From: Ifrita kowaldi
Taxonomy: Eukaryota > Chordata > Aves > Passeriformes > Cinclosomatidae
Reading direction: 5' to 3'
Assembly (NCBI GenBank): GCA_013398055.1
Contig: VZRS01014158.1
Span: 625,488 to 689,487, forward strand
DNA: 64,000 nt
In this document: positions 12,181 to 25,900 of the stretch, one piece after another
Position numbering within the stretch: the first letter of the stretch is position 1
Layout of the letters: the number at the start of each line of letters is the position of its first letter
Notes under the pieces: model-generated
Databases searched by the model: none
Told to the model about the DNA's origin: nothing
Seen by the model: only the letters and a program-made list of their open reading frames with translations
Made by a program: the position numbers and the translations under genes

Positions 12181-15100
12181 TTGAATCCAAAGAGTGGCAC
12201 ATGCCTGCAGGTTATCTGCCTTGTCTAAGTGCTACCAAATTAATTACCCGGCACTCTCAGGCTGACTCTTGAAAACAGCCCTGATGTGATGTGTGGCATG
12301 TACTGAAGAAAATGATTTTGAAAATGCACTTAGAGGCTTTTGGAACACTTTATCAAAACTAAAAGCAGTGTTTAGGTCAATCCATATGTACCTAAATGAA
12401 ACCAGTGTTCCCCACGAGCAAAGAAGGACACAGGGTGTCTAGGCCCTGGTGTCCCTGGGCTTCCAGCCTTGTCAGGCAATGCCTGAGCTGTGGGACAGCA
12501 GGTTTACAACCGAGATTCTTTGACAACTTCCTGTGTGGAGAAGCTCGTCTCCCTCCCTGGGAGTGCTGGGAGAGCTGCCTCCAGCTCCGGGCACTCAGCT
12601 GCGTTGCCAGAGTTCAGGAAAGCTCTTGTCCCTGGGGGCATCATCGGCACCTGCAGCACAGCTGAAATGCACTCACCCAGAGCATGCACTGAGGTTAACC
12701 AAGTTCACAGAGCAGCGTAATGCCCCAAAACCATGCCCGTCTCAGCCCTGATGGAAGCAGAGACTGCACTAGCAAGCACTTGGGGCATTTTCTCTGCTAC
12801 CTCAGAGCACCTGGTAAACCTTTGCCTTCAACCACCACGATCTGCCTGAAGAAAGCAGTAGAAAGCAAATGGATAAATACTAGTTAAAATAGGAAAGAGA
12901 GTAGGGGAAAATTACTCCACATCATGTCCTCTCCTCCTAGCCTGGTCAGTAAAGGCAGTAAAGGCCTTGAAAGATGGATTTTACTTCTGTGTGTGTTAAA
13001 ATACAAAGCTGAGGGAGTTATGGATGCACTAAATTCAACATAAGCAATTCAACTTTCCCCCAGGAACAGCACTATTTGCCCAGAGACAACTTAAAAAATA
13101 AGAAGAGATAAGCCTTATATGCTGAGTTAATGAAATCTGTAGCTTCTATAAACATAATAGGGCTAGAAACAATAAACCAAGAAAACTGGTAAGAATTTGC
13201 AATCACAAAAAAAGTTGCTGCTATGGGGAATAACAAGGAAGAAAAGCCTCCTCTTATAAAAGTCTCTGCAAAATTTTTTTTCTCACTCATTTCACTTTGA
13301 AAACACCTTGAGAAATAATATAAGGTATATTCTGACATTAAAATTCTACAAAATGAATAGAAATTCACAATGCTTTTCAACGCCACCTAATCTGTATTTT
13401 TATTCAAGTGAATTCACGGAATAAAAACAGATATAAGAGGAACCAGGCCCAAAGTACCGAAATGGATAAAATAATTTAAATGCAAAGTGTAGTCTGCTAA
13501 AACTAGAGTGCACATTTAAATGTTCAGAAATGTATTGATGCTTTCAATCTCTCACATATTACTGAAGTATGAACTATTTTACTCAAAATGTTGTAGCCTA
13601 ATTCTTTTGTCAAACTCCACTGATTTTAATAACATACCACTGTTGTAACAAGGTGCAGAATTAGAAATTAAAATGTTCTAATGCAAGCATTTGCTTTTAC
13701 AGATGTCTTTCAGATGTCCTTGATTACGCTTTGCTGTGGTATTTGAAATCACCTTCCAAGTCCATTCTGTGGAGACCACCGTGTTATTGCCAGCCTCTTT
13801 GGGAGACGCTGTTTCCAGGAATTGATGAGGCCCCTAAGGCAGTTTGCAAAGTTTGCATTTCTCATGATACCAAGCACATGGGCTGCACCTGTGGCTGTTT
13901 GTGGGTATCACAACAGTACTAGCTTCTGGCAGAAGGACTAAGTTTTAAGTATAACTTCTTATTGTCTGCTTTGATCCACCGTTATGAGCCCCGACAGCAA
14001 AGGTGCAAGATCACCTGTGAATGCAAAAGACAAATAGACTTGATAGCTCAAGAGAGTGAAAATTATTTGAGAAAGGTTAGGGGTTTGATTTAAGATGTAT
14101 GGGTTTAAAGTTCTCTCTGGCAGAATGTCAATTGTAATAACTTGTAATAACATTTATAACTTGAGAAAAAAAAGCATAATATCATTTTTCAGCAGTTTGA
14201 CAAGTGAGACATTGGGGAAAAATGTTTGTCCTAGAACAGAAAAAGCCCAGAAAGCTTCTGTCACAGACCACGGACTTTTCAAACCATGATCACCTCACTT
14301 GCAGTAGCTGATTAAGCCGTATTTGGAACTATCATCAGCATAATTTTGATTTCCTTTATCACTGTTTTACAAAGACCAGAGCTGGGTGAAGGTTAGAAAA
14401 CAGATTTAATTAGATTTTTTTGAGAAAGTTTTTAAGCCCATGCTTTTTATTAGGATTCATATCTACTCCCTGTTTCCTTCAATAGCCAGAGGGTGAAAGA
14501 GATCAGCAACAAGTAGGCCTGAAAGAATACAGATTTGTGTGAACAAGAATATAGAAACAGAATTATAGGGAATGTTTTGAGGGAAAAGTGTAGAAAAATG
14601 GCTTGGGAAAAAAATGAAAGTAAAAAGATACTGAGATATTTTGTGAGCTTTTGTTATTTTACAGATTTGAAACAATAGTTAAAACAATGGTTTTGTCACA
14701 ATGGTTAATTTCAACATTTTTCAAAGTAAAATGCTTTACTTTCCAAACTGAAATTATTTGCTCTCCTTTGATTTCATAAAATCTTCTGTCTTTTTAAAGG
14801 ACAGCACTGAAAGCACATTGACTTATGATAGTTCTGTAATAATAAAAAAAATCCTATTCAGCTGCAAATAACTCTACTCCTTGATTTTGCAATATTTTCA
14901 AAATGTTTCAGTTTTTAGTCTGGCCAGGAAATACTACATTTTGTAGTTGCCAGTGAATTAAAAAAGTAAAATAGACTATTTTCTTAGCTGATCATATTAG
15001 GTGGTAGCACTCCATATCATCACGAAGACCAAAAGATGCTACACTCGGACAAACAATTGAGAAGGGGAAAAGGCACAGAAAATTTCATCACACACTCCTG

Positions 15101-18100
15101 CTAGTATTCAAGTATTTGGTAAAAGAACAGTTGCACTGATTTTGAAGGTAACGTAATCAAAGGTGAAGTAGTAATGATTCACTGATAGAGCTGTAGCATA
15201 AAAAGTCCTGTTTTCTTTGAGGGAAAACCAGAAGTGGTTTGCTAACATTCCCTGATAAGGTGGCTAAAAATTTTACCTTTAAGTTTTGGCTTAATTTGCT
15301 TCATTTGTTTTAGTAGTGGTAAAAAAGAAAATAAAAAAAGACAATGCCCTGAGATAAGGAAAACATCAGTGACAGAGGAAGGATGGAGTCAGTCATCTTT
15401 TCCAGCTTTTACAGGATTTGGGATAGCACTGGGAGGGAAAACTGCACCCAAATTTTATGGAAGAAAATCAATTTAATGAAAAGTCTTCTTGAAAGATATG
15501 TATTTTTTCCCATCACTTTTCTTCCATCTAGAGCATCATTCTGGTTTGGGGAATTAAACTTGTACCTTTTGATGCATTGGGGTCTTGTAGGCACTAGTTT
15601 GACTGGAGTAGAAACTCAACCAGCAGAAACCCTGTTTCAGTGGCATTGACTCTGCTCTGATGTTCTTCAAGTAGAGTCCTCAAAACAAGTGGCAGATGCA
15701 TGGCATAGTATGTAGCTTGAAGTTGGTTTGGGCATCTATATTACCTGAATAAGTTTTAATGAAAAAGTGATGGTAAGAATGCAGTACTTTGTGGTTTTGT
15801 GAGAAATAAGCAGTTCTCTGTAAATTTTTTTCTTTACTTTTCACAATATAGATCTTGTCTATTTTTGTACACCTAATTATCTGCCTTGGATTCTCATTCC
15901 TTGTTTTATCATTAACTTTTTTTGTCATTGACATATGATCATACAATTTGTCACAAATTTCTGCTGTAATTTTTTTTGCCATACATCCTCGTCTTGCCCC
16001 ACCCCTTTTCCATGGTGGGCTGGGGTCTGGGGCTAGAAGTGGGTTATGATGTTCACCGCCACAGCCTAAGGCTGATAGCATCCCCACGGGGGATGACACT
16101 GCACAGATGTCAGACGGCCATGGTGCAAGGAAGGTCTCTCCAAATCTCATTGTGTTCTCATAAAAACATAAGTCAGTGGAGTAATTAGGGTATTTTGGTG
16201 GGATTTGCACACCACAAAGCTAGAGGGGGTGATGAAGAGGGAAATGAAGGAGCAATACTCCTAGATCTTGTCATGTGCTTTTTCTTTCCTCAGTGCTGGA
16301 AGCTGGAGTTACAGGAAGAAAAGCTGCTCTAAGAGATCTTTGATCAATATCTAGAAATTTATTTGACAGACGCAATTAAAACCGAAAATGAAGGTAGTAG
16401 ATTCTGAAAAGAGTAGGACTGATCTAGTTTAATGAAGATATTTGACAAAATTATATAACGTGGTACAAAAATAGCACGTCTATTCATCTCCATAGTAGAA
16501 GGACAAGGCAACTTACTGTGAAATTGAAAAAAATCAATTTTAAAGCTGATAAAAGAAAATATGTTGTTACACAGCATGCTGTTAGCCTGGAACTCCTCAC
16601 AATTTCTATCAGCTTTTGGCTGGGCTGACCATTACTTATGGGAACATTGAGATAGCTGATAGCAAAATGCTGAAATAAACTCGGTCCTTAAATATGCATA
16701 GGCACACACATGAATATTAAATCATACATTCTTGTGTTTCATGAAATCCTTATAACAGAGGTAAGTGGTTTTGTTTTCAATTAAATATAGAATAAATCAA
16801 TAAAATATAGTACTCTTCAATGGAACTAGTCCATCTTTGTGTGAGATGCTTGCAAAAATAGTTATTTTTCCATTCTGCTCCAATTTCAGACCTCTTGCTT
16901 AAAATATATGTCCAAACAACATGACTCTAAAACTCATCCCTGGTGTTTAGGATGACAATAATTATCTCTTGCAATGACTCTACAACTCTACAATAAGCTC
17001 TAACAACAATAATAAAAAACTTTTCTCTACTATTTCCTTTTCTGTGTAGGAGGCATATTATGTTATACTTTTATTTCATGTTTCTAGACTTCTATATTCA
17101 AATTTTTACTTAAGTAAAAAGTAAATTTTGTATGTAAAATAGACTTAAACAAAATTTTTAGAGGGGAGGAAACAGAAAGGGGTAAATCTGCAATTACCTT
17201 GACTTTCCCATGGTTAAAGGAGTCTGTAAGAGAGTGGTGAATTCATAACATTGCTAATTTCCACCAATTTCTGTTTTACACTTGCGTCTCTCTGCCATTC
17301 CCTTTTTATCTGAAGTGTCGGAGCAAGATTCACTGGCAACCATCTGCCATGGATTTTATTTTCATTGCACTGCACTAATAGCAAAGTTGTTTATCTCTGA
17401 GTGCCTTACTCAATAAAAAAAATTATCTAGCAGTGATTGCATATGGGGTGGCTCTCTCTGCTGCTGAGAAGAGTTCATAAAAAGAACATGGGTTTCTTTC
17501 CAGTGTAATGAAATTAAAATGCATGTCCAGCTGATTCATGTCCCATGTGTGCTAGCTGTGTGTTTGTTGGCTGAGAGTGGGCCATAAGAACAAATGACTC
17601 TTCTGTCACCAGCTGGCAGTGGGATGAAACTTAAATGAGAGCCACAGCTGAGGTCCACGCCTGGTGCTCACCACCACTCCTGTGCATGCAGCTGAAGGAG
17701 CTGGGGCAGAAACCTGAGAGATTGCTGGGAGAGAAGGGCAAAAGATCACCTCCAGGTCATCTGCCTTCTGCTCAGCCTCTGGGTTTGGAAGATGCTGGAA
17801 ATAATCCTCAGAGAATAAAGGACTTTTCCTTCCAACCTCTCAAGCACCATGCTGTAAGGAATAAATCAACAGCTAATTTGAAAAATATTCTCATTGGCAA
17901 AATGCTAAATTTGTCTATTGTACAGTGTTGCTTGCTGGCATTTAAACAAATTTTATACAAGTGTTTCTCTGCCTCCTTGTTTTATTGGTGATGTTCTTTA
18001 ATTATGCAGGTGGGTCTGATTTTTTCTCTATTTCTATAACTTCCTGTGATTCAGTGCAACCATTCTAGCTTATTTTATGTATACTATTATACAATATATA

Positions 18101-21100
18101 CCTAGATAATTTATTTAATTCTGTCTACCTTAACATGGAAATCAGTTCACAATTAAGCATACAGAGCTTAATCTTCACAAAGGTGTACATTCACTTAGCT
18201 CAGTAGAAAAGGCAACTGAGAGGCATTAAATAGACCAGAAGGCATCAGCAGCTTTAAAATGCATTTTCTCTTGCTAAGTATTTCCAGTAAAACAAACATG
18301 AAAGAATGCTCTCAGTAACGGAGGACCTTACTAGATGTTAAGTTTTCCCACTCAGGACTTTTGACAATCTCTCCCATCAGTTAAGAGCTGTGTCACTTGG
18401 TGATGGAGATGCCTGACTTGCTCATTCCCACCAGTGATGGAGTTTTCATGGGTGTTCCCTGCTCTGCTTCACTGAGCTTCAGCATTCCTAAAGGGTGCTT
18501 TGACTTGGACTGACAGACCTCTCCTGCAGCAAAGAAATAGATTAGGATGCATGTAATAAGAACTGAACTCTTTAAAAGGTAGGGAACCGAACTCTTAAAG
18601 GTATGGTATTTTCTTAACAGCAAAGTGAAATTTCCTGGAACCCACCAATTACAATACTATTTGGAAATTATTTTAAATTTATTTTGATTTTATCACTTTG
18701 TTATTTATAGCTTAATGTGCAATGCTACGGCTATTCCTCCATGTCTGAAAAAATATGATCAATGGCCATCAATGAGTTGGGTCTCAATCCTGAAGAAGTT
18801 ACATATGAGTTTATAATTTTTATTCTTAAACTCATGTTAGATTTTAAGGGGTTTAATCTGAGGCACAATTAACTGCAGAGCATGAGGTAAAGTACAATAA
18901 GTGTAAACACCCTATCTTTCCAGACGTGTATGAGCACTTTTGTATTTCAGAGCCTTGGTGAATGTAGGTAGTATACACATTTTGAATAAAAAAATAAAAA
19001 AGAAAAAATACTTAAAATCAGAAAAGCATTAAGAAAGATAGTCTGGCTATGTCTGTAATGTGCTTGTGGACCCAGCTGTGCTCTCTGCCTCCTCTCTGCC
19101 TGTACTGGCAGGGGACACCTCCCAGAGCACTGCCCTTAGCAGAGAGCCACTAGCGAAGTGCACTGTCCCTTCATCCTACCCTCTTTGCACACTGGAAGGA
19201 TGGGGAGAGGTTTGGCCAGACAGACTTCGTGTACATTTTCCAGAGGGAGAAGTGGACCACCCTAAAGATCATTGTTATTTGCATCTCTTGTGACCTTTCA
19301 GAGTAAGACCCACTGCACACATGGCTGACCTTTCCACGGTCCAGCTGCTGCAGAGTTTGCAAAGAACGTGTTTAACTTTGCTATTTGCAACAGGAATTGT
19401 ATATTTATCATGCGGGGTAAGGTCTTGCACAAAGACCAGAGGACCTAATCACCCCATATCCTCTAGACCCAGGATACTCTTAATCTGTTTTTACTACTAC
19501 GTCCCTCCAAGTAATGCAAATATGATATTTTAAAAATGATTGCTTTCATGTCCAGTTTGAGCCAAGAAAGGTGTAAAGTTGTCCTGGACAGAACTATGGA
19601 GGAATCCAAAATTCCTGTTAAATGTACTGTATCCACAGGTCATCTATGTGTTTTGCTTGACTTGCTGTTGATCTTCTCCCCTTAGCTGCCTGGAGTGAAG
19701 ACTGGGGCTGGACTGGTTTGGGGTGCTCTTCATCCCTTTTATGTTGAAGGGTTAATATGAGATGGACCTAGCAGGGATCCTTGCAACCTGCATAGCTACA
19801 AATACTCTGTGTTCTACTCAGTGATGAAACTGGAAGCACTAGACAAGAGAAAACAAATCCTTGTAATAAAGGGACTCTGGAAACAAATATACTGTGAAAA
19901 CATTTCTTACATAATTGTATTCTGAAGTCATGTGATTGGTAAGAGGAGCTGAATGAGGGAGAATGGGGAGTTTGGCTGATGGTGGTCACCTTCAGAATAA
20001 TTTTTCTGAACAGGTGTTTACCCTACATTTTCACTTGGCCTTCCTGTGCAAAGTTGGTTCATGCACATTTTTGCTCTATCTTAGAATCACATTGTTCTTA
20101 ATTTCCATTGTTTCACTAAAGTGGCACAGCTCTGAAAGACCAAGTCTGATGTATGAATTAACCAAGCAACCCATGGCTTAAAATAAATAGTTTTAGAAGG
20201 AAATCAGGAAGAACTTACGTTACATATGCTAATTATAATAGGTCACTGAATGTAAGACTAAAAGGCAATTTAGTATGGAATCTGTCTTGCCTAACTCTAG
20301 CTGTCAAAGCTAAATTAGGAACACACAGGGGAACTAGACTATCAAAGAGAGTCATTTAGCATCTTTCATATAAGGCGAGAGAAACAGACACCATCACAGA
20401 GCAAGTTTTTCAATGATACTAAGATATGTATTTTAGATATACTTCACTGGTTATGGAAAATCCTAGCTGATTAGCTTAGACTGCGTGATGAACATGTAAA
20501 TTAGATGAGGCAAATCTTTGTCTTGGAACTGTAGCAAAGATCATGAGATAAGGCAACAGCAAGTTATTAACAGCCATGGCTAACAGTAATGACATTCAAA
20601 TAATTGAGACAACAATATTAAATAATGAAGAAATCACTCCTGAAGAATCACAGAAGTGTGTCATTAACTTACCTGCTTAAAGTCTCCCACATTCACAAAG
20701 TCTACACTGCACAGAGATTTCCCTTCTTGTCTGGTCAATAGGATACAGGGACACTGGGTTGAGATGTGTGGAGGTTAGGTTATATAGACCTGTTTGTGCT
20801 GTCTAAATCGACAGAGTTGTAGCTGAAACACATTTAATGTGAAAGAAGCAATCAGCATCAATAAAAAGATATAAGCTTTCATTTGGAACTGAGGAATGGT
20901 CATTTAGCAGTGACTGTAGGAAACATGAAAATGCTGTCATAGAACCCAAGAAGTTATTCAAATATTTGCTGTTTTCCTGCTTTGTATTTAAGTTCTGAAC
21001 TTAAGGTTGCTGAAAATGAGGCATAGTAGTCAAAACATGTTACTGGCCATAACAGTAATTGCTAGTTGCAGTGAAATTAGAGATGCTTGTTTAAAAACCT

Positions 21101-22498
21101 CCTCTCAGCATTAACTCTAGTACTATATAGGCAAAATACTAATAGTGTTGTTTCAGAATCTAATAGCTTGACTGAGTGAATATTTGTGATAGGAGTTATT
21201 TGAGAGCTACTGAAAAATGACACTTAGAAAATTCTGGTGTACCAGCAGGGCTGCTCAGCTCCTAGGAAACAACATCTCACCAGCACTAGTTCAGCAACAG
21301 GCTCTGTGCATCAAGAGGGTATGTTGCTGGTTACTTCTGCTTAGTGACTGTTCTTCTGGTTGAGAGTTGGAAAGGCAATTAATGAGCTCATGGTGTTCCT
21401 TGCTTCTTTGTACCTGGACAAGCAGGATGTGCTGAGACTATGAGAAAGGTGACAATTCAATTATTTTAGTTTAAAGCATGGGAAGGCTGAAAATCTTTGC
21501 TTTGAGAATGGGGAGGCTATTTAAAAGTTATTTAAATCCTGTGTAGCTGGAGTATTAAACAGATATTGGAGAGTATTGAGGGAAAAAGACAAAATGGCAG
21601 GAAATTCTTGTGGTGTGATTGTAACTTGCCTGTGGGTAAGAGGTGTCATTGAATTCGCTGTGAAGCATATGAACTTGGCACCGCACTGTGAATTTTGGCC
21701 TCTATCAAATTGCAGTGAGTGCCTGTGCATTTGGTGGCTACAGTTTCATGTTCCCTCTAATCAGTTCTTGTGTGTCAGTCATTTTGTAATTCTATTAAAG
21801 GCTAAGCTTGAAGAGCAAGCTGCATGCAAATCCTGTGACATTGCTGGCTTTCTATCTGCGCTAGAAAAAAATGACAACACAAGTTCAACGAATGGGGTGA
21901 CCCTGCCTACTGACTGTATTGCAGAGCCAGAAAACATTTCTGTAGGGGCCATGAAAAGTGTGAGAAGCAGAAATAACTAGGAAAGAAAGTAACTGCATCC
22001 GCAGAATAAACACAGAGTGGAAGTCAGTGTTTCCTCCAAATGTTAACCTGTGGCCATTCTAAAATCCAGATTTGTGTCCATCCAGATGGCAACCCCAACC
22101 ACTGCTAAGAGAGTATCCTGGAGTGCACAAGAAGAACCTGCTGGGCAGCTCAGCATGCCATGGGCTGTTCTCCCAGCTGCTCCTCTGCCAGTCTTTGAGG
22201 GTTCTGGAGATGCACCTACTGTTTTCTCCAGAGTCATAGAAGAGGAAAGAAGGGCTGACTGCTTCCCTCCAGCAACTGGAAGTGTTTCTCCTGAAATCAG
22301 AGGGATCTGTACTATCTCAAAAAGGGAGCTGCACTGGCTTTCTTCAGTGGGATTTCTGGGCCCTCCATCCTGCTTTGCTATAGTCCACTGAGAATGGTGG
22401 TCTTGCAGGTAACGTTGAACCCTGCAGCATTTCCCATATTTCTGCTGCTGAACATCCAGAAGTTGGGTTCTAGCAACTATGTGTTTCTAAAAATAGAT
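12181..22498. other. Intergenic DNA, mostly featureless
   Basis: About 10 kb without a recognised gene. Two slightly GC-richer patches occur, at about 12400-12780 and 15980-16160. Neither could be assigned to a gene or repeat family. The 176-codon minus-strand frame at 15680-16210 and the 134-codon plus-strand frame at 21576-21980 have no recognisable domain. Confidence 0.5.
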
Positions 22499-22974
22499 TG
22501 CAGGCTCTCCTAGTTCCAGGCAAGGACAGGGTTAATTTTCCCAGTAGCCCTGAGAGGACAGTTTGGAGCCATGTGGGTGTGGGCAATACATCCTGTCACC
22601 CCATACCCTCTTACAACGTCTGGGGTGGGGGAAACGACTCTCACACTTCTGAGAGGAAGGGACACCATTTCTAGTCACAGGAAAATGTGGTGGATGTTGG
22701 GCCCTTCTACCATTGTTCATTGTCTCAGCTTGGTGAGCATTCTGCTTGTAAATTGCCCTCTCTTTGTACACTGCTGCTATTAGTCTTGTTGCTGTTACTG
22801 TTCATTTTCTTATCTCATTGCTGTTCCCAGTAAATTGTTCTTATCTCAGCCCATCATCTTGGCCTTTTGTGTCTCCCACTGGAGGGGGAGAGAAGCAATC
22901 AATGTCATCTGATTTGGGAGAGTCTCCTTGTGGAGGGGCACTGAACTAGGGAGTGCTGTTCCTAAACCACAACA
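22499..22974 (+). mobile_element. Solo LTR of an avian endogenous retrovirus
   Basis: A solitary long terminal repeat on the plus strand. The 5' part carries 'aaggacagggttaatttt' (about 22523), typical of a widespread bird LTR family. The 3' part has a polyadenylation-region phrase 'attgttcttatctcagccc' near 22834, then the GC-richer tail and the end 'taaaccacaaca' at 22974. The TG-start and CA-end suggest near-complete boundaries, although the middle is diverged. No internal retroviral coding sequence flanks it, so it probably arose by recombination between two LTRs. Family assignment (ERVL versus ERVK class) is from memory and uncertain. Confidence 0.75.
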
Positions 22975-25900
22975 TCATAGCCCAAGATCACCCCTGCAAG
23001 TGGATGGGACTTGTGACTACTCAAGTGGCAGAATTCCAGTACCTGCTCACTTCATCCTTGCCTATTCTAATTCCCTGACAAATTCAGTGCTGGTAGTGAG
23101 TACATTTATGACATGTTACGCAAAGGCGAGCAAGAAGTATAGTACATGTCATAGTAATGTAGCCAATATCAATACTTTACAGTGCAGTGAGTCTTCTGTT
23201 ATTTGAAGCTAGGATAAAGAATAGAAGTCAAATTAAAATCAAGACTATTGGTCCACTAAGCTGAAAATGATTTGCCTAATGTGTGAATTTCACTTAAAAA
23301 CATGAAATCATTTTCTGACTGCTACTTTCCTTAAAAGAAAGGCATCACAAATTTTATAGTACTAGTTTAAGAGCAAGTTTCATATTACTCATGGATAAGA
23401 CTTCTTGAGCCAATAACACTTCATTCCTCCTCATTTGATTCTGTTCTTCTGGAGAATTGTTTCAGATATATTTGGCTTCAAGATAACCCAAACGTGGGAT
23501 TTTGTGCTTCTGAGAAGTTTGTCCCCTTCTGGTCTTGCTCTTGATAGATTAATTCTTTTTCACATACACAAAATAATATAATGTTATTTAATGTTAAATG
23601 TAATGTAATTTAGAGAACAGTAAACCAGTTCCACATGCATGTATTTTCCTAGACTCTCACAGCAACTGAAAGGAACTGACATTTTTGTCAGCTACCTGCT
23701 TTGTGCAAAAAAGAACACAAAGAAAAGAAGCAGAAATGTCAAGTTTAGGTAAATGTGGAGGCTTCACAGGTTATACAGTTTGGAATACTCTCTACCATGA
23801 GAACTTTCCTTCAGTGGCTCTGAGATACCTAAGCTTTTCTGCAATTTAAAGATCTTGCATATTTTTGTAGTATGTTGTGGTTGATGAAACCATATTTTCA
23901 TGAACATCTGTGGTTTTTATTGTAAGCGCTTCCCTCTAGCACTGTATGATTATGACTGAATGTATCCCCATAAGAGTTCAGTGCCAAAGTCTGATCCTGT
24001 GGACAAGCCTCAAATCAGGGAGGCACATCTGTTGAGCAGGATTAAACCTTCTCTTCCATCTGTGAAGAGGCCACACAGCGTGCTTCAGCCACAATCGTGC
24101 ACACAGAACAGAAGATGGGCCTGATACTTCTATCACAGGTAATTTTGTGTCCCATTGGCTTTGCACTGTCAGACAATTTTTCTGGATAGGTTTCACAGGA
24201 GTCTATGCCTGAGCTAGTCATAGGGATGCCCTTCACATCAGCAGAGCCACAAAGGGCGTGTAACTCGTCTCAGACAAATGCTTCTGTTCATCAGCTATCG
24301 CAGAAATCTAAATAACCAGTTCAGATGTAGACACCAGCTAAAGACATGGCTGGGGTTTTCTGCTGAATTTCATTGTAGGTATGCTTCTCTTCTCTATTGC
24401 TCAACTTCTGCATTTTGGAACCTGCCAGTGTCCCCATCAGGAAATAGGGCCAGCAGAGTTAATTTATATGGCCTTGTTGCTGCAAGTTGTTCCACAGAGC
24501 ACAAGCATCCTATTGCCACAAAGACATGGTGCCCTTAACTCATGTGTTGATCTGCTAATTTTCTCAGGGTACATTTGACCATGTTCTTCCCATACTTAGG
24601 GTTTCTTGTCTCAATGGTGGATAGATGTTATAATTTGTCACAGAAATTTTTGTGAAGGGGGATTTTTTTAAGGTTTATGTCCAGGCTCAGTACAGATTGA
24701 AGCGTACCTGATCTGCTTGTCTGGCTGATTTGCTGAAACATATTCCACCACTAATCTGGAAAAGCCAAGGCTTTTCTTTTGAAAAATTGGCATGCAGAGG
24801 CAAATCTGGTCCCAGCACTGCAGATGCATAAAGCACTTTAGCAGAGGGATAAATGTGGTTCTTCTGCGCAGACTGTGCTGCTTCTCTCTGCAAAACACAA
24901 TCCTTCTTTCAGAGGATCTCTGCAGGAAAGACAGAGTGGTGCTGATCCTGGGGGATAGTTTGCAGCTTTTCACCGTCACCTTTGCAACTGCTTCAATGCA
25001 CGAACTCAAAGCCTGCAAGAAGGAGAACTCTGGAACTACTTTTGCATTTAATGAAGGGCAATTTGGAGACTTCAGAAAGAGTCACATTCTTATCAGTCAA
25101 GAGTCAGAAGAAACATCTGCTATCAGTGCCTTTTTTTTGTACAAGATGGCATTTTGAGGTTGTTTTGTGCCTCTAAAAATGTCTGTGAAACATACATGGA
25201 GAGTGGAGAGGGAAATTTTGTCTGAATGCATTAAGGTGAGATATAACCATGCAGTGGCATTTTAGATTCCCTCTAAACAAAGGGCTGAACAGTAGAAGAC
25301 AAGCCTAGGGTAGGAAGAGCATTGTTTCCACATGTTCTTCTTCTTCTAAAATTATTCAGGATAGAAGTGGAACAAATACTTTTCTAATGGTGGGCTGGGA
25401 ATATATGACCATTATTTTGTCCTTACGCTATTATGACAGAGGCCTGATGATTCTTCAAATGAACTCCTGCAGCTGAGAATGCATTAATAAAAATACCCTG
25501 CTTATCCTACTTTACTAGACTGTCTAGAGTAGAAAACTGGGAATAGCTTAGTTTTTTCTATTTTCCATAAAAAATGTGGAAATAAGTTAATCTCACTTAG
25601 AATGGGCATTGGAATTGAATCAGTGAACAAAATATTGCTGTTCCCACATGGCCATGTAACTGAACAGAATTGTATTTTAATAGTCAACACATAAATATAA
25701 GAGCATTGAAAGACAATTATATGCATAGGGGAAATTGAGGGAATTCTGTTCTATGACACGATCTGCATGAGTGAGAAGAAATATGTACAAACTATGACTG
25801 GATGTGATAGCACTGCCCATCACTTTGGTCAGAGTTTCATGAGCTGTCAGACCAGGAGAAACCATCCAGTACGAAAATCATCTCACTTAGATAGAAGTTC

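Noticed and set aside
15680..16210. 176-codon minus-strand frame
   Set aside because: No recognisable domain, mixed composition across an AT-rich and a GC-rich patch, and no splice or promoter context.
20641..20660. Sequence resembling a CR1 terminus ('gaatcacagaa')
   Set aside because: The match is only about a dozen bases and the neighbouring sequence does not follow CR1.
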